A stretch of DNA of 34,013 nucleotides from Bacteroidales bacterium (GTDB taxonomy: Bacteria > Bacteroidota > Bacteroidia > Bacteroidales > Bacteroidaceae), in assembly GCA_004555245.1 (NCBI GenBank), contig SFIS01000027.1, positions 1-34,013 of the forward strand, in the 5' to 3' direction. This document shows, in pieces, positions 14,051-23,061 of this stretch. The notes under the pieces were generated by a model. It did not search any database. It was given only the letters and a program-made list of their open reading frames with translations, and had not been told where the DNA came from. The position numbers and the translations under genes are program-made. How positions within the stretch are numbered: position 1 is the stretch's first letter; each line of letters opens with the position of its first letter.

Positions 14051-14593
14051 ATGCAAATTATTCTCAAAGAAGATATCATCGGTCTTGGATACAAGAACGA
14101 TATCGTAGAAGTGAAGTCTGGTTACGGACGCAACTATCTCATCCCACAGGGAAAAGCTGTCATCGCTTCTGAATCTGCAAAGAAGATTCTTGCCGAGAAT
14201 CTCAAGCAGCAGGCTCACAAGATTGCTGCAATACTCGCTGCAGCCCAGAAAGAGGCTGAGGCCCTCAATGGCGTTACAGTGAACATTGCAAGCAAAGTCA
14301 GCGCTACAGGTGTGCTCTATGGCTCTGTCAATGCAGCTCAGGTTGCAGCAGAACTTGCCAGCAAGGGTATCACTATCGACCGCAAGCGCATCATCATGAA
14401 GGACATCAAGACTGTCGGCGAGTATGTCGCCACTGTGGTGTTCCACAAAGAGGTGAAGGTTGAATTGCCTGTCGTTGTAACAGCAGAAAACGCTCAACCT
14501 GCAGCAGTTGAAGAAACAGCTGAAGTGGCTGTTGAGGCAGCTCCTGTTGAGGAGGCACCTGTTGTAGAGGCTGAGGCACCTGTTGCAGAATAA
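14051..14593 (+). CDS. rplI: 50S ribosomal protein bL9
   Basis: bL9 is an elongated protein of the large subunit that spans from the L1 stalk base. The 180-residue product has the N-terminal domain MQIILKEDIIGLGYKNDIVE with GYGRNYLIPQGKA, then the long connecting helix (about 42-75), and the C-terminal domain GVTVNIASKVSATGVLYGSV, then ITIDRKRIIM and IKTVGEYVATVVFHKEVKVEL. The last 33 residues are an acidic Ala/Glu/Val-rich tail (for example EETAEVAVEAAPVEEAPVVE) not present in E. coli L9 (149 residues); such tails occur in Bacteroidetes. It closes the operon before a terminator at 14690. Confidence 0.97.
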   Translation: MQIILKEDIIGLGYKNDIVEVKSGYGRNYLIPQGKAVIASESAKKILAENLKQQAHKIAAILAAAQKEAEALNGVTVNIASKVSATGVLYGSVNAAQVAAELASKGITIDRKRIIMKDIKTVGEYVATVVFHKEVKVELPVVVTAENAQPAAVEETAEVAVEAAPVEEAPVVEAEAPVAE

Positions 14594-14689
14594 AATGTCA
14601 GCAGCTGAAATTTGAATCATGACAAGCGTGACGAACAGAATCAAGATCCTGTGCTGGACAGCAAGTACTGTTCGCCATCGCTGAAAGAT

Positions 14690-14738
14690 AAAGTCCCAAG
14701 GCAGGTGTCATGTCATCTGCATTGGGACTTTCATGTTT
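14690..14738 (+). terminator. Terminator of the rpsF-rpsR-rplI operon
   Basis: AAAGTCCCAA (14690-14699) and TTGGGACTTT (14722-14731) form a perfect 10-bp stem. GCAGGTG (14701-14707) and CATCTGC (14714-14720) extend it with one G-U pair. CATGTTTT follows. Confidence 0.8.
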
Positions 14739-14864
14739 TCAGAACATTCATGATGAAGCCCTACTCTTTATCACACGCTGATACGCCAACCCTATACAAT
14801 TACATTATACAACAATTCATTTATTTACACCTACTCATCCCAAAACAGTATATATATAGAAATT

Positions 14865-15752
14865 ATGAAAGCATTTGTTTTTCCGGGTCAGGGAGCACAG
14901 TTCTCAGGTATGGGAAAGGATTTGTATGAGACAAATCCCAAAGCGAAGGAACTCTTTGACAAAGCAAACGAGATTCTCGGTTTTGAAATCACAAAGATAA
15001 TGTTTGAAGGCACGGCAGAAGAGTTGAAGCAGACCAAGGTGACCCAACCTGCCGTCTTCCTCCATTCTGTCATTTCCGCTATCTGTCTTGGCGATGCCTT
15101 TGATGCAGAGATGGTTGCCGGTCACTCGCTCGGCGAGTTCTCCGCTCTTGTTGCCGCCGGCGCATTGTCATTTGAAGATGGTCTGCGTCTTGTCTCCAAG
15201 CGTGCCATGGCAATGCAGAAGGCATGTGAGGCTGCACCTTCTACCATGGCTGCCATCATCGGACTGCCAGACGAGAAGATTGAGGAGATTTGTGCAGGCA
15301 TTTCAAAAGAAGGAAACATTGTTGTGCCTGCAAACTACAACAACCCGGGCCAGCTTGTCATCTCCGGCAACAATGACGCTATTGCAGAGGCTTGCGAGCA
15401 ACTGAAGGCTGCCGGTGCTAAGCGTGCCCTGCCTCTCCCTGTAGGCGGCGCATTCCACTCGCCGCTCATGCAGCCTGCAAAAGAAGAACTTCAGGCTGCC
15501 ATTGAGGCTACGGAGATACACACTCCGAAACTGCCGGTCTATCAGAATGTTGATGCCAAGGCTCACACAGATGCCGCTGAGATAAAGCAGAACCTCATAG
15601 CTCAGCTCACTGCTCCTGTACGTTGGACATACGAGGTTCAGCAGATGATAGCTGACGGTGCCACAGACTTCACAGAGTGTGGTCCGGGCAAGGCTCTTCA
15701 GGGAATGATAGCAAAGATTAGCCGTGAGGTGAGCGTTCACGGACTGGCTTGA
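14865..15752 (+). CDS. fabD: Malonyl-CoA:ACP transacylase
   Basis: FabD moves the malonyl group from CoA to acyl carrier protein, supplying the extender unit for fatty acid synthesis in the cytoplasm. The 295-residue protein starts MKAFVFPGQGAQFSGMGKDL. It carries the nucleophile Ser88 in GHSLGEFSAL, a TQPAVFLHS segment before it, and the catalytic His198 in GAFHSPLM. NVDAKAHTD and FTECGPGKALQGMI complete the family pattern. The AT-rich upstream gap has no Shine-Dalgarno and no clear promoter box. The gene is followed by a terminator at 15846-15899. No other fab gene is adjacent. Confidence 0.96.
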   Translation: MKAFVFPGQGAQFSGMGKDLYETNPKAKELFDKANEILGFEITKIMFEGTAEELKQTKVTQPAVFLHSVISAICLGDAFDAEMVAGHSLGEFSALVAAGALSFEDGLRLVSKRAMAMQKACEAAPSTMAAIIGLPDEKIEEICAGISKEGNIVVPANYNNPGQLVISGNNDAIAEACEQLKAAGAKRALPLPVGGAFHSPLMQPAKEELQAAIEATEIHTPKLPVYQNVDAKAHTDAAEIKQNLIAQLTAPVRWTYEVQQMIADGATDFTECGPGKALQGMIAKISREVSVHGLA

Positions 15753-15845
15753 TGCAGCGCATACCCGTCATTCTTCAATACTATACATCCGACGCATTGT
15801 GACGATGAAGATGCTTTCATACGTTTGATGATGTGCCGGAAACGG

Positions 15846-15899
15846 AAAGTCACCCACACCGCCATTGTCTTTCTAAGTTGGTTGTGTGAGTGGCTTTTT
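15846..15899 (+). terminator. Terminator after fabD
   Basis: AAAGTCACCCACAC (15846-15859) pairs with GTGTGAGTGGCTTT (15884-15897) with one mismatch and one G-U pair, and the T run continues to 15899. The open frame of the next gene technically begins in this T-run region at 15890, which supports the later start at 15965. Confidence 0.65.
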
Positions 15900-15964
15900 G
15901 CTTTCTATATATACTATGCCTTGTGACGAATCATCCACCTTGGCAGATAAAAAACACAATTCAG

Positions 15965-17662
15965 ATGGGAAAAATTATTATATACCAGATGTTTACGCGT
16001 CTGTTCGGCAACAAGAACACAATGCGTAAACATAATGGTTCACTACAGGACAACGGTGTGGGCAAGTTTGACGATATAGACAATGCCACGCTCCGTCGTA
16101 TCAAGAAATTAGGCTGTTCGCACGTCTGGTACACTGGTGTCATCCGTCATGCCACAGCCACCGACTATTCGGCTTACGGCATTCCTGCCAACCATCCGTC
16201 AGTCATAAAGGGCAAGGCAGGTTCGCCTTATGCCATTGTTGACTATTATGATGTTGACCCGGACATGGCTGTTGATGTCGCAAACAGAATGAAAGAGTTT
16301 GAGAGTCTGGTAGAACGCACGCACAAGGCAGGTATGAAGGTTATCATCGATTTTGTGCCCAATCATGTAGCGCGGGAGTATCACTCCATCTCTGCTCCGG
16401 AAGGTGTCGAGGGGCTTGGTGAGGGCGACAATGTCGATTATCATTTCTCTACGTCAAACAACTTCTATTATTGCTGGGGGCAGCCTTTCGAGCCTCAGTT
16501 TGACGTTGCGCACGATTCTGACGGCAACGTATTGCCGGCATACTCCGAACAGCCGGCAAAGGCAACCGGCAATGATGTCTTCTCGTCACGTCCGGGCAGA
16601 AACGACTGGTATGAAACGGTGAAGCTCAACTACGGCATAGACTATTGTGACGCAGGCGGTCGTTCAGAGCATTTCTTCAACGCAGACGGTCTGCCGGTTG
16701 TCAACACATGGCGTAAGATGGTTGATATCCTTCTGTTCTGGGCAGACAAAGGCGTGGATGCTTTCAGATGCGACATGGCAGAGATGGTACCTCCTGCATT
16801 CTGGGCTTTTGCAACACGAAAGGTGAGATCCCGCTTCCCGCATATCCGCTTCATCGGCGAAGTGTATAATCCGGCTCTCTACCGCACATATATCAACTCT
16901 GGTTTCGACTATCTGTATGATAAAGTCGGAATGTACGACACGTTGCGCAATGTCATGTGCGGCTACGGCAGTGCCCAGGGCATAACAAACCAGTGGCAGG
17001 CTGTTGACGACATTCGCGAGCACATGCTCTATTTCCTTGAGAACCATGACGAGCAGCGTATAGCCAGCACCTTCTTCGCCGGGGCGGCAGAGAAGGGGAT
17101 TCCTGCGCTGATGGTGTCTGCTTTGCTGTGGCAGAATCCCTTCATGCTATATGCCGGACAGGAGTTCGGCGAGCAGGGTATGGAGAGCGAGGGTTTCTCG
17201 GGATGTGACGGCCGCACAACGATATTCGACTATTGGTGTGTTGACAGCCTGCGTAAGGGATATTACGCCCGGAGACAGCTCTCGTCAGCAGAGAAACGCA
17301 TCGAGGCTCTCTATTCAACAGTCTTGAACATTGCGAAGTCTGAACCCGCCGTCACCGAAGGACAGTCTTTCGACCTCATGTATGCCAACCCATGGTCAGA
17401 CACATTCCATGCAGACCGCCTCTATGCCTTCCTGCGCAAGAAGGACGATGATATCTTACTCGTTGTGGTGAACTTCGACGACAAGGCATTGGAATCGTTG
17501 GTTAACATCCCGCAACATGCTTTTGACTATCTCGGCATACAACCGGGCATGAGAGTCGCTACCGACCTGATGACGGGTGAGGATGTTGACATCATGTTGT
17601 CTGCTGACGAACCTGTGCGTATTGCCGTTCCCCCATACTCCGGTGTCGTATTGAAGATGTGA
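15965..17662 (+). CDS. Glycoside hydrolase family 13 alpha-amylase-like enzyme, cytoplasmic
   Basis: The 565-residue enzyme of the GH13 clan acts on alpha-glucans or maltooligosaccharides. The (beta/alpha)8 barrel motifs are DFVPNHV (region I, about residue 123), DAFRCDMAE with nucleophile Asp270, FIGEVYNP with acid/base Glu299, and LENHDEQR with Asp362. A C-terminal beta domain follows (LLVVVNFDD near 500). The start at 15965 (MGKIIIYQMFTRLFG) was chosen because the barrel begins there and the upstream extension overlaps the fabD terminator. It has no signal peptide, unlike surface amylases of starch-utilisation loci, so it probably acts on stored glycogen or imported dextrins. The exact subfamily is not assigned. 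Confidence 0.9.
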   Translation: MGKIIIYQMFTRLFGNKNTMRKHNGSLQDNGVGKFDDIDNATLRRIKKLGCSHVWYTGVIRHATATDYSAYGIPANHPSVIKGKAGSPYAIVDYYDVDPDMAVDVANRMKEFESLVERTHKAGMKVIIDFVPNHVAREYHSISAPEGVEGLGEGDNVDYHFSTSNNFYYCWGQPFEPQFDVAHDSDGNVLPAYSEQPAKATGNDVFSSRPGRNDWYETVKLNYGIDYCDAGGRSEHFFNADGLPVVNTWRKMVDILLFWADKGVDAFRCDMAEMVPPAFWAFATRKVRSRFPHIRFIGEVYNPALYRTYINSGFDYLYDKVGMYDTLRNVMCGYGSAQGITNQWQAVDDIREHMLYFLENHDEQRIASTFFAGAAEKGIPALMVSALLWQNPFMLYAGQEFGEQGMESEGFSGCDGRTTIFDYWCVDSLRKGYYARRQLSSAEKRIEALYSTVLNIAKSEPAVTEGQSFDLMYANPWSDTFHADRLYAFLRKKDDDILLVVVNFDDKALESLVNIPQHAFDYLGIQPGMRVATDLMTGEDVDIMLSADEPVRIAVPPYSGVVLKM

Positions 17663-17724
17663 CAGACATCGCCACGGCATTCTCGGTTATTCCGTTAGCA
17701 TCGCGTCCTAATACGTGCTGACAC

Positions 17725-17787
17725 AAACAGTTACAGCGACTGTCACTACATTATGAAGTGGTCAGTCGCTGTAACTGTTTCGTTTTG
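17725..17787. terminator. Terminator between convergent genes
   Basis: AAACAGTTACAGCGACTG (17725-17742) and CAGTCGCTGTAACTGTTT (17763-17780) are perfect 18-bp inverted repeats with a 20-nt loop, followed by CGTTTTG on the plus strand. It sits between the GH13 gene and the convergent DUF4831 gene, so it may stop transcription from both sides, though the minus side has a poorer T tract. Confidence 0.75.
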
Positions 17788-17832
17788 TTATGAGGTGCAT
17801 ACGGTACATACCGCCGTACATGCAACAAGATG

Positions 17833-18867
17833 TCAGTTCTTTATCGGCGCACTCTCAATATCCTCTATGCCTCCGTTGTATGGGTTGAGCACGAGGCGTG
17901 TCATAACTTTCTTCGAAAAGAGAGGCTCGTTGAGGTTCTCAATCTCTCCAAACTGTGAAGCGCTGAGTTCTGTTGTGTTGAGTGGCATCTGGCCGTCAGT
18001 GACTGTGAGGCGTATCTTGCCTGGAAGTGCAATCCAGATGCCGGTCTCGTCTTTAGGGGCTTTCTTTCCTTGTTCGTTGATATGCGGCGGGCAGCTGTTC
18101 AGATTCTCGACAATCATGTAGTAAGGTTCGCCGGAGAGGTCGCTGCTGTCAACAATGCCGTAATGTTTGGAGAACCGGAACAAAGGCACTTTCGTCATGT
18201 CACGTTCTGGCACGAAAGTCATTACGGTCTGTATAGTGTCGCATTGTGTCACACCCTCAAATAGCTGTCGTATGGCAGATTCCTGCGTCTCAAGGTTCTG
18301 CAACATGATGCGCAGTTGTTCGCCGTCTTTCGGCATATAATCAGCCTGTCCCTTTGTCAGTTCAGAGCGGCTTTCTCGTATGTCGTATATCTCCTGTGCG
18401 CAGAGTTCAGCCATTTTCATACGGCTTCCTGCAGAGAGTATGTCCTGATTCAGATGTCTGTACGGGTCGTCGGCAGCAGGTTTTGCAGCTGCTACGAAAG
18501 GTGCCGGCTCAGCCATCTGTCTTGGCTCGGCATTGATGGCAAGCAGGATGTTGTCAGGCGAGAGGTTGAACTCCTGGATGTTGCGCTTGTTGTCTATGTG
18601 GGCTGTGAAGATGCGTGAAGAATCGGGTAGGGCATAGGGCGCCATCGTGACACTTACGATTCGGTATTGCACGCTTTCTTCCTGTGCTACCTGTTTCTTC
18701 AGGAAACGTTGTGTGTAGGCGGCGAGGTCGCCCGGTTTATAGCTCGTCTTCTCCACGAGCAGTGCTATGCGCACGCCGGTCTTCGGCAGATGATAGCTTG
18801 TGTCTTGTGCCGACGCATTGTACACGGCAAGGAATGTCAGTAGTGTTGCAAAGACGAATGATTTCAT
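17833..18867 (-). CDS. DUF4831 family exported protein
   Basis: A 344-residue protein with a signal peptide (MKSFVFATLLTFLAVYNASA, cleaved before QD). I recognise the pattern as DUF4831, a Bacteroidetes family of unknown function: TSYHLPKTGVRIALLVEKT near the N-terminus, YKPGDLAAYTQRFL, the central AGSRMKMAELCAQEIYDIRE followed by QADYMPKDGEQL, and a C-terminal beta-rich domain with SGEPYYMIVEN. It is probably periplasmic. It lies 61 nt downstream of the NAD(P)HX repair gene on the same strand, so the two may be co-transcribed. No enzymatic motif is visible. Confidence 0.75.
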   Translation of the reverse strand: MKSFVFATLLTFLAVYNASAQDTSYHLPKTGVRIALLVEKTSYKPGDLAAYTQRFLKKQVAQEESVQYRIVSVTMAPYALPDSSRIFTAHIDNKRNIQEFNLSPDNILLAINAEPRQMAEPAPFVAAAKPAADDPYRHLNQDILSAGSRMKMAELCAQEIYDIRESRSELTKGQADYMPKDGEQLRIMLQNLETQESAIRQLFEGVTQCDTIQTVMTFVPERDMTKVPLFRFSKHYGIVDSSDLSGEPYYMIVENLNSCPPHINEQGKKAPKDETGIWIALPGKIRLTVTDGQMPLNTTELSASQFGEIENLNEPLFSKKVMTRLVLNPYNGGIEDIESAPIKN

Positions 18868-18928
18868 TAGATTGGTGTGTATAATTTGTTTTACAGTGAA
18901 AGAATCAGTATTGATGCAGTAATAAGTT

Positions 18929-20446
18929 TCACGAATATAATTTCTTGAACGCTTCGGGTAGAGCCTCGATGATGTCCGAAGCCATCATCGATTCCATGCC
19001 TTTCTCTTCTGCGGCGATGTCTCCGGCGAGCCCGTGGATGTATGCTCCGAGCAGCGTAGCTGTCGCGGTGTGATATCCTCGTGCTGCCAGTCCGACTATA
19101 ATGCCGGTCAGTACGTCACCTGCTCCTGCCGTTGCCATGCCCGCATTGCCTGTAGAGTTGAATATGACCGTCCCGTCAGGATTGCATATTGCGGAATAGT
19201 GTCCTTTCAGAATGATGTGGCATTTTGTGCGTTGTGCCATCTCTCGTGCATGTGCCAGACGTTCGTAGTCGCTGAAGCATTCGTTTCCGTCCATGTGGTC
19301 GAACTCTTTGGGATGAGGCGTGAGAACCGCCCCTGCAGGAATCTGTTGCATCCATGCAGCCCTTGTAGAAAGGATGTTCAGAGCATCAGCATCAAGTACA
19401 AGCGGACACTCTGTGCGTCTCAGTTGCGAGAGCAGTGCCGTGGCAGTCTGGCTCCGTTGTCCCAGTCCCGGACCTATTGCCACCGCATCATATTGTGTGG
19501 TGTCAGTTGCTTCCGAGAAGCAGCATTCTTCTTTGTCCAGTTGCACGACAGCCTCTGGGACAGCAATCTGCATGATGTTGTAGTTGCAGTGAGGTATGTG
19601 GACAGTGGTTTTTCCCGCTCCGGCTTTCAGACACGCCTTTGCGGTCATTGTTGCAGCACCTCCCATGCCGTAGCTTCCGGCTATGATGAGAGCGTGTCCC
19701 ATCGAGCCTTTGTGTGCGAAGGCGTTACGCCGTTTTATCAAAGGCAGGATGTCGCTCTCTTCAATCTCAGCAAACTGGCTGTCCGTCTGTCTCTGCCATT
19801 CTTCCGAGAGTCCGATGGGCAGTACGGCAATCTCTCCGAGATATTGCTGGCAGTCTGCAAGATACATGCACAGTTTCTTGCTGTGGAGCGTGAAGGTGAC
19901 GTCAGCGCGTATGATGTTAGACGTGATATTGTACGTGTTGTCTTCAGCCAGCAGACCTGACGGCATGTCGATGCTTGCCACGCGGCATTCTGACGAGTTG
20001 ATATATTTGACGAGAGAAGCGAAGCCGCCTGTGAGAGGCTTGTTCAGTCCCGACCCGAAAAGGCCGTCGATAACCAGCGTAGTATCGTCGAGTTCAGGCG
20101 GGTCGAACTCGTCAACAACCTCCACAAACCGTTTCATGTGCTTCGAGCTGCTCAGGCGTTGTTTGTTGGCGTAGCAGTCGGGGCTGAGGCTGTTCTTGAC
20201 ATTGAAGAGGAAAGCCGTGACGCTGTATCCCTCTTCCGACAGCATCCGTGCTACGGCGAGGGCGTCGCCTCCGTTGTTCCCCGGTCCGGCGAAGACCACG
20301 ACGGGCGTTTCCGTCTGCCATCTCCGCATGACAGCCTTGGCAATCTCTCTTGCCGCACGTTCCATGAGGTCTATTGACGCTATCGGTTCATGCTCTATAG
20401 TGTATGAATCCAGTTCGTGTATCTGTTTGCTCGTAAAAATCTTCAT
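18929..20446 (-). CDS. nnrD: Bifunctional NAD(P)H-hydrate epimerase / ADP-dependent dehydratase
   Basis: This repairs damaged NADH and NADPH hydrates. The 505-residue fusion has an N-terminal YjeF_N epimerase domain (about 1-215; VVFAGPGNNGGDALAVARML with Asp61, and VIDGLFGSGLNKPL). A C-terminal ribokinase-like dehydratase domain follows (about 225-505; AHKGSMGHALIIAGS, LVLDADALNIL, LTPHPKEFDHM, and the Asp444 loop AGAGDVLTG). The start at 20446 (MKIFTSKQIHELD) matches the family; the longer open frame from 20485 would overlap the promoter box at 20475-20482. Fused nnrE-nnrD is the common bacterial form. It diverges from hpt. Confidence 0.94.
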   Translation of the reverse strand: MKIFTSKQIHELDSYTIEHEPIASIDLMERAAREIAKAVMRRWQTETPVVVFAGPGNNGGDALAVARMLSEEGYSVTAFLFNVKNSLSPDCYANKQRLSSSKHMKRFVEVVDEFDPPELDDTTLVIDGLFGSGLNKPLTGGFASLVKYINSSECRVASIDMPSGLLAEDNTYNITSNIIRADVTFTLHSKKLCMYLADCQQYLGEIAVLPIGLSEEWQRQTDSQFAEIEESDILPLIKRRNAFAHKGSMGHALIIAGSYGMGGAATMTAKACLKAGAGKTTVHIPHCNYNIMQIAVPEAVVQLDKEECCFSEATDTTQYDAVAIGPGLGQRSQTATALLSQLRRTECPLVLDADALNILSTRAAWMQQIPAGAVLTPHPKEFDHMDGNECFSDYERLAHAREMAQRTKCHIILKGHYSAICNPDGTVIFNSTGNAGMATAGAGDVLTGIIVGLAARGYHTATATLLGAYIHGLAGDIAAEEKGMESMMASDIIEALPEAFKKLYS

Positions 20447-20474
20447 TTTCTTGATAAAATATCGTCTGAGAGTG

Positions 20475-20482
20475 CAAAAATA
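20475..20482 (-). promoter_or_regulatory. Promoter of the NAD(P)HX repair gene
   Basis: The minus strand reads TATTTTTG then CA, matching TAnnTTTG, 28 nt before the start codon at 20446. The divergent hpt box lies 45 nt away. Confidence 0.6.
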
Positions 20483-20526
20483 CAAAATTTATGCAAACAA
20501 TGTAGCATGTTTCGACATATTTTTAT

Positions 20527-20534
20527 TAATTTTG
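20527..20534 (+). promoter_or_regulatory. hpt promoter
   Basis: TAATTTTG matches TAnnTTTG, 48 nt before the hpt start. Another candidate, AAATTTG, lies just downstream at about 20540. Confidence 0.55.
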
Positions 20535-20582
20535 TGCCAAATTTGTGATTTACAACATTCTCAACCGAGCTAAAAGTAGAAA

Positions 20583-21122
20583 ATGAAAGAGATTCGGATA
20601 AAAGACAAGACATTCCGCTTGTCGCTTCCCGAGGCTGAGATATTGTCTCGTATCAAAGAGGTGGCGCAGAGCATCAACCGCGACTATGCGGGCAAACGTC
20701 CTCTGTTCCTTGCCGTGCTCAACGGTTCGTTCATGTTTGCGAGCGACCTGATGAAAGAGATAAGCCTCGACTGCGAGATAAGTTTCGTCAAGCTCGCTTC
20801 TTATCAGGGCACAATGTCCACTGGGCGCGTCCACGAAGTGATAGGTGTCAGCGAAGACCTTCACGGCAGGGATATTGTCATCATCGAAGACATTGTCGAG
20901 TCCGGTCGTACTATGCACCAGATGCTCGATTCGTTGGCAAACCGTCATCCTGCGTCAGTCAAGATCTGCACCTTGTTCTTCAAACCGGCCAAGCTGCTCG
21001 AAGAGGTTAATGTGGATTATCCCGTCTTCGTCATTCCTGACGATTTCATCGTAGGATATGGTTTGGATTATGACCAGTCTGGGCGTAACCTCCGGGACAT
21101 CTACACTATCGTCAATAGGTAA
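20583..21122 (+). CDS. hpt: Hypoxanthine phosphoribosyltransferase
   Basis: The enzyme salvages hypoxanthine, and often guanine, with PRPP to form IMP or GMP. The 179-residue product shows the purine PRT pattern: LFLAVLNGSFMFASDL (41-56), the flexible loop VKLASYQGTMSTGRV (69-83), the PRPP-binding IVIIEDIVESGRTM (98-111) and the base-binding FVIPDDFIVGYGLDYDQSGRNL. The length is normal. It diverges from the NAD(P)HX repair gene and is followed 60 nt later by adk. The hpt-adk-obg order on one strand is a familiar Bacteroidales arrangement and supports all three calls. Confidence 0.96.
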   Translation: MKEIRIKDKTFRLSLPEAEILSRIKEVAQSINRDYAGKRPLFLAVLNGSFMFASDLMKEISLDCEISFVKLASYQGTMSTGRVHEVIGVSEDLHGRDIVIIEDIVESGRTMHQMLDSLANRHPASVKICTLFFKPAKLLEEVNVDYPVFVIPDDFIVGYGLDYDQSGRNLRDIYTIVNR

Positions 21123-21182
21123 ACTCTCATTACAGAAACAAACAATATAGACACAGACTAAAAACGCCCCTTAGGTAAAAAG

Positions 21183-21755
21183 ATGAAAAACATCGTAATT
21201 TTTGGTGCCCCGGGTTCAGGCAAAGGGACACAAAGTGACAAGATTATCGAGGAGTTCGGTGTTGAGCACATCTCTACAGGTGATGTGCTGCGTGCAGAAA
21301 TCAAGGCTGGCACAGAACTCGGTAAAGTGGCAGCGGAATACATCAACGACGGCAAACTTCTTCCCGACGTCCTCATCATTGATATTCTTGCGGCCACACT
21401 CGACAGTAAAGGCAAAGACATCAAGGGTGTCATCTTTGACGGTTTTCCGCGCACCATAGCCCAGGCAGAGGCTTTCGACGAGATGCTGACGAAGCGTGGC
21501 GAGAGTGTTTCTGTCGTTGTCGGTCTGGAGGTTGATGACGATGAACTCGTCAAAAGAATCATTGCCCGCGGAAAGACAAGCGGCAGAGCAGACGACACGG
21601 AGGAGACTGCAAAGAAGCGTCTCGCTACATACTACAGCCAGACACTGCCTCTTAAAGATTTCTATATCGCACAAGGGAAATACGCCAAAATCAATGGCGT
21701 AGGCTCTATTGACGATATCTATGCTCGCATTTCGGACGCAATCCGCAATGCCTGA
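21183..21755 (+). CDS. adk: Adenylate kinase
   Basis: Adk interconverts ATP + AMP and 2 ADP. The 190-residue protein starts MKNIVIFGAPGSGKGTQSDK (P-loop at 8-16). The AMP-binding region includes HISTGDVLRAEI, and VIFDGFPRTIAQAEAFDEML is the family signature. RIIARGKTSGRADDTEETAKKR marks the short LID region without zinc cysteines, so this is the short form. ATG at 21183 fits the conserved start. It lies between hpt and obg; a strong hairpin at 21769-21803 follows. Confidence 0.97.
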   Translation: MKNIVIFGAPGSGKGTQSDKIIEEFGVEHISTGDVLRAEIKAGTELGKVAAEYINDGKLLPDVLIIDILAATLDSKGKDIKGVIFDGFPRTIAQAEAFDEMLTKRGESVSVVVGLEVDDDELVKRIIARGKTSGRADDTEETAKKRLATYYSQTLPLKDFYIAQGKYAKINGVGSIDDIYARISDAIRNA

Positions 21756-21768
21756 CATGTTTTGAACA

Positions 21769-21803
21769 GACAGTCGGGCAGCCTGACCGGCTGCCCGACT
21801 GTC
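21769..21803 (+). terminator. Strong hairpin between adk and obg
   Basis: GACAGTCGGGCAGCC (21769-21783) and GGCTGCCCGACTGTC (21789-21803) form a perfect 15-bp stem with loop TGACC. It is followed by CATACTCTTTT. It ends 19 nt before the obg start, so it may act as a terminator or attenuator or shape translation of obg. Confidence 0.6.
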
Positions 21804-21822
21804 CATACTCTTTTAATCACTT

Positions 21823-22989
21823 ATGGAATCCAACTTTGTTGACTACGTAAAGATACAATGCCGGTCAGGCAAGGGCGGCAGAGGCTCTATGCATCTCCGC
21901 CATGTCAAATACAACCCCAATGGCGGTCCCGACGGCGGCGACGGCGGAAAGGGGGGCAGCATCATCCTCCGCGGCAACCATAACTACTGGACTCTCCTCC
22001 ACCTGAAATATCAGAGGCATTTCTTTGCCGAGCACGGAGGCAACGGAGGAAGGGACAAATGCCATGGCACAAACGGCAAGGACATATACATCGATGTGCC
22101 CTGCGGCACCGTGGTGTATAATGCCGAGACGGGAAAATACATCTGCGATGTCCTGTACGACGGTCAGGAGATAACGCTTCTCAAAGGCGGTCGCGGCGGA
22201 TTGGGCAATTTCCAGTTCCGCACGGCAACCAACCAGGCTCCGCGCTATGCCCAGCCCGGCGAGCCGATGGAGGAGATGACAATCATCATGGAGCTGAAGC
22301 TGCTTGCAGATGTCGGACTTGTCGGCCTGCCTAATGCCGGCAAGTCAACGCTTCTCAGTGCCGTTTCTTCCGCTCGTCCCAAGATCGCCAACTATCCTTT
22401 CACCACTCTCGAACCCTCTCTCGGCATTGTCTCCTATCACGACCATCAGTCGTTTGTCATGGCAGACATCCCCGGCATCATCGAGGGAGCCTCGGAGGGG
22501 AAAGGACTCGGGCTCCGTTTCTTGCGACACATCGAGCGCAACTCGTTGCTCCTTTTCATGGTTCCCGGTGACACGGAGGATATCAAGGCAGAGTATGAGT
22601 TGCTGTTGCGCGAACTCGCAAACTTCAATCCGGAGATGCTTGACAAACACCGTGTCCTCGCCGTGACGAAATGTGACCTGCTTGACGACGAACTTTGCGA
22701 GATGCTGAAAGACACGCTTCCTGACGACATTCCCGTTGTCTTTATATCGAGTGTCACGGGACAAGGCATCGACACGCTGAAAGATGTGCTTTGGAAAGAA
22801 CTCAATGCAGAGAGCAACAAACTGCTGAACATCACCAAGGACGATACGCTTGTCCATCGCGACAAAGATATGTCGCGCTTCAACGCCGAGATGGCAGCCG
22901 AGGGCGAAGATGATGTCATCTTTGTCGAAGACGAAGAAGGCGGTGACGATATAGAGCTACTTGAAGACTATGAGATAGAGGATGTCTGA
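21823..22989 (+). CDS. obg: Obg/CgtA GTPase
   Basis: Obg is an essential ribosome-associated GTPase that takes part in large-subunit assembly and stress signalling. The 388-residue protein has the glycine-rich Obg domain (about 1-158; IQCRSGKGGRGSMHLRH, GGPDGGDGGKGGSIILR, LLKGGRGGLGNF). The G domain follows with G1 GLPNAGKST (168-176), G3 DIPGI and G4 TKCD. The tail from about 350 is very acidic (EGEDDVIFVEDEEGGDDIEL), as in many Bacteroidetes Obg proteins; there is no TGS-like C-terminal domain. ATG at 21823 matches the family N-terminus (MESNFVDYVKI). Confidence 0.97.
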   Translation: MESNFVDYVKIQCRSGKGGRGSMHLRHVKYNPNGGPDGGDGGKGGSIILRGNHNYWTLLHLKYQRHFFAEHGGNGGRDKCHGTNGKDIYIDVPCGTVVYNAETGKYICDVLYDGQEITLLKGGRGGLGNFQFRTATNQAPRYAQPGEPMEEMTIIMELKLLADVGLVGLPNAGKSTLLSAVSSARPKIANYPFTTLEPSLGIVSYHDHQSFVMADIPGIIEGASEGKGLGLRFLRHIERNSLLLFMVPGDTEDIKAEYELLLRELANFNPEMLDKHRVLAVTKCDLLDDELCEMLKDTLPDDIPVVFISSVTGQGIDTLKDVLWKELNAESNKLLNITKDDTLVHRDKDMSRFNAEMAAEGEDDVIFVEDEEGGDDIELLEDYEIEDV

Positions 22990-23061
22990 CCTCCCGCCCT
23001 CTTCTCCGCCGTCCCGCTTCTCTCCTGCCTCTCCACTAACCCCTGATATACAAAGTCTGAT

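Noticed and set aside
15890..15964. N-terminal hydrophobic extension of the GH13 enzyme, which could look like a signal peptide
   Set aside because: It starts in the fabD terminator, and the barrel begins at the ATG at 15965.
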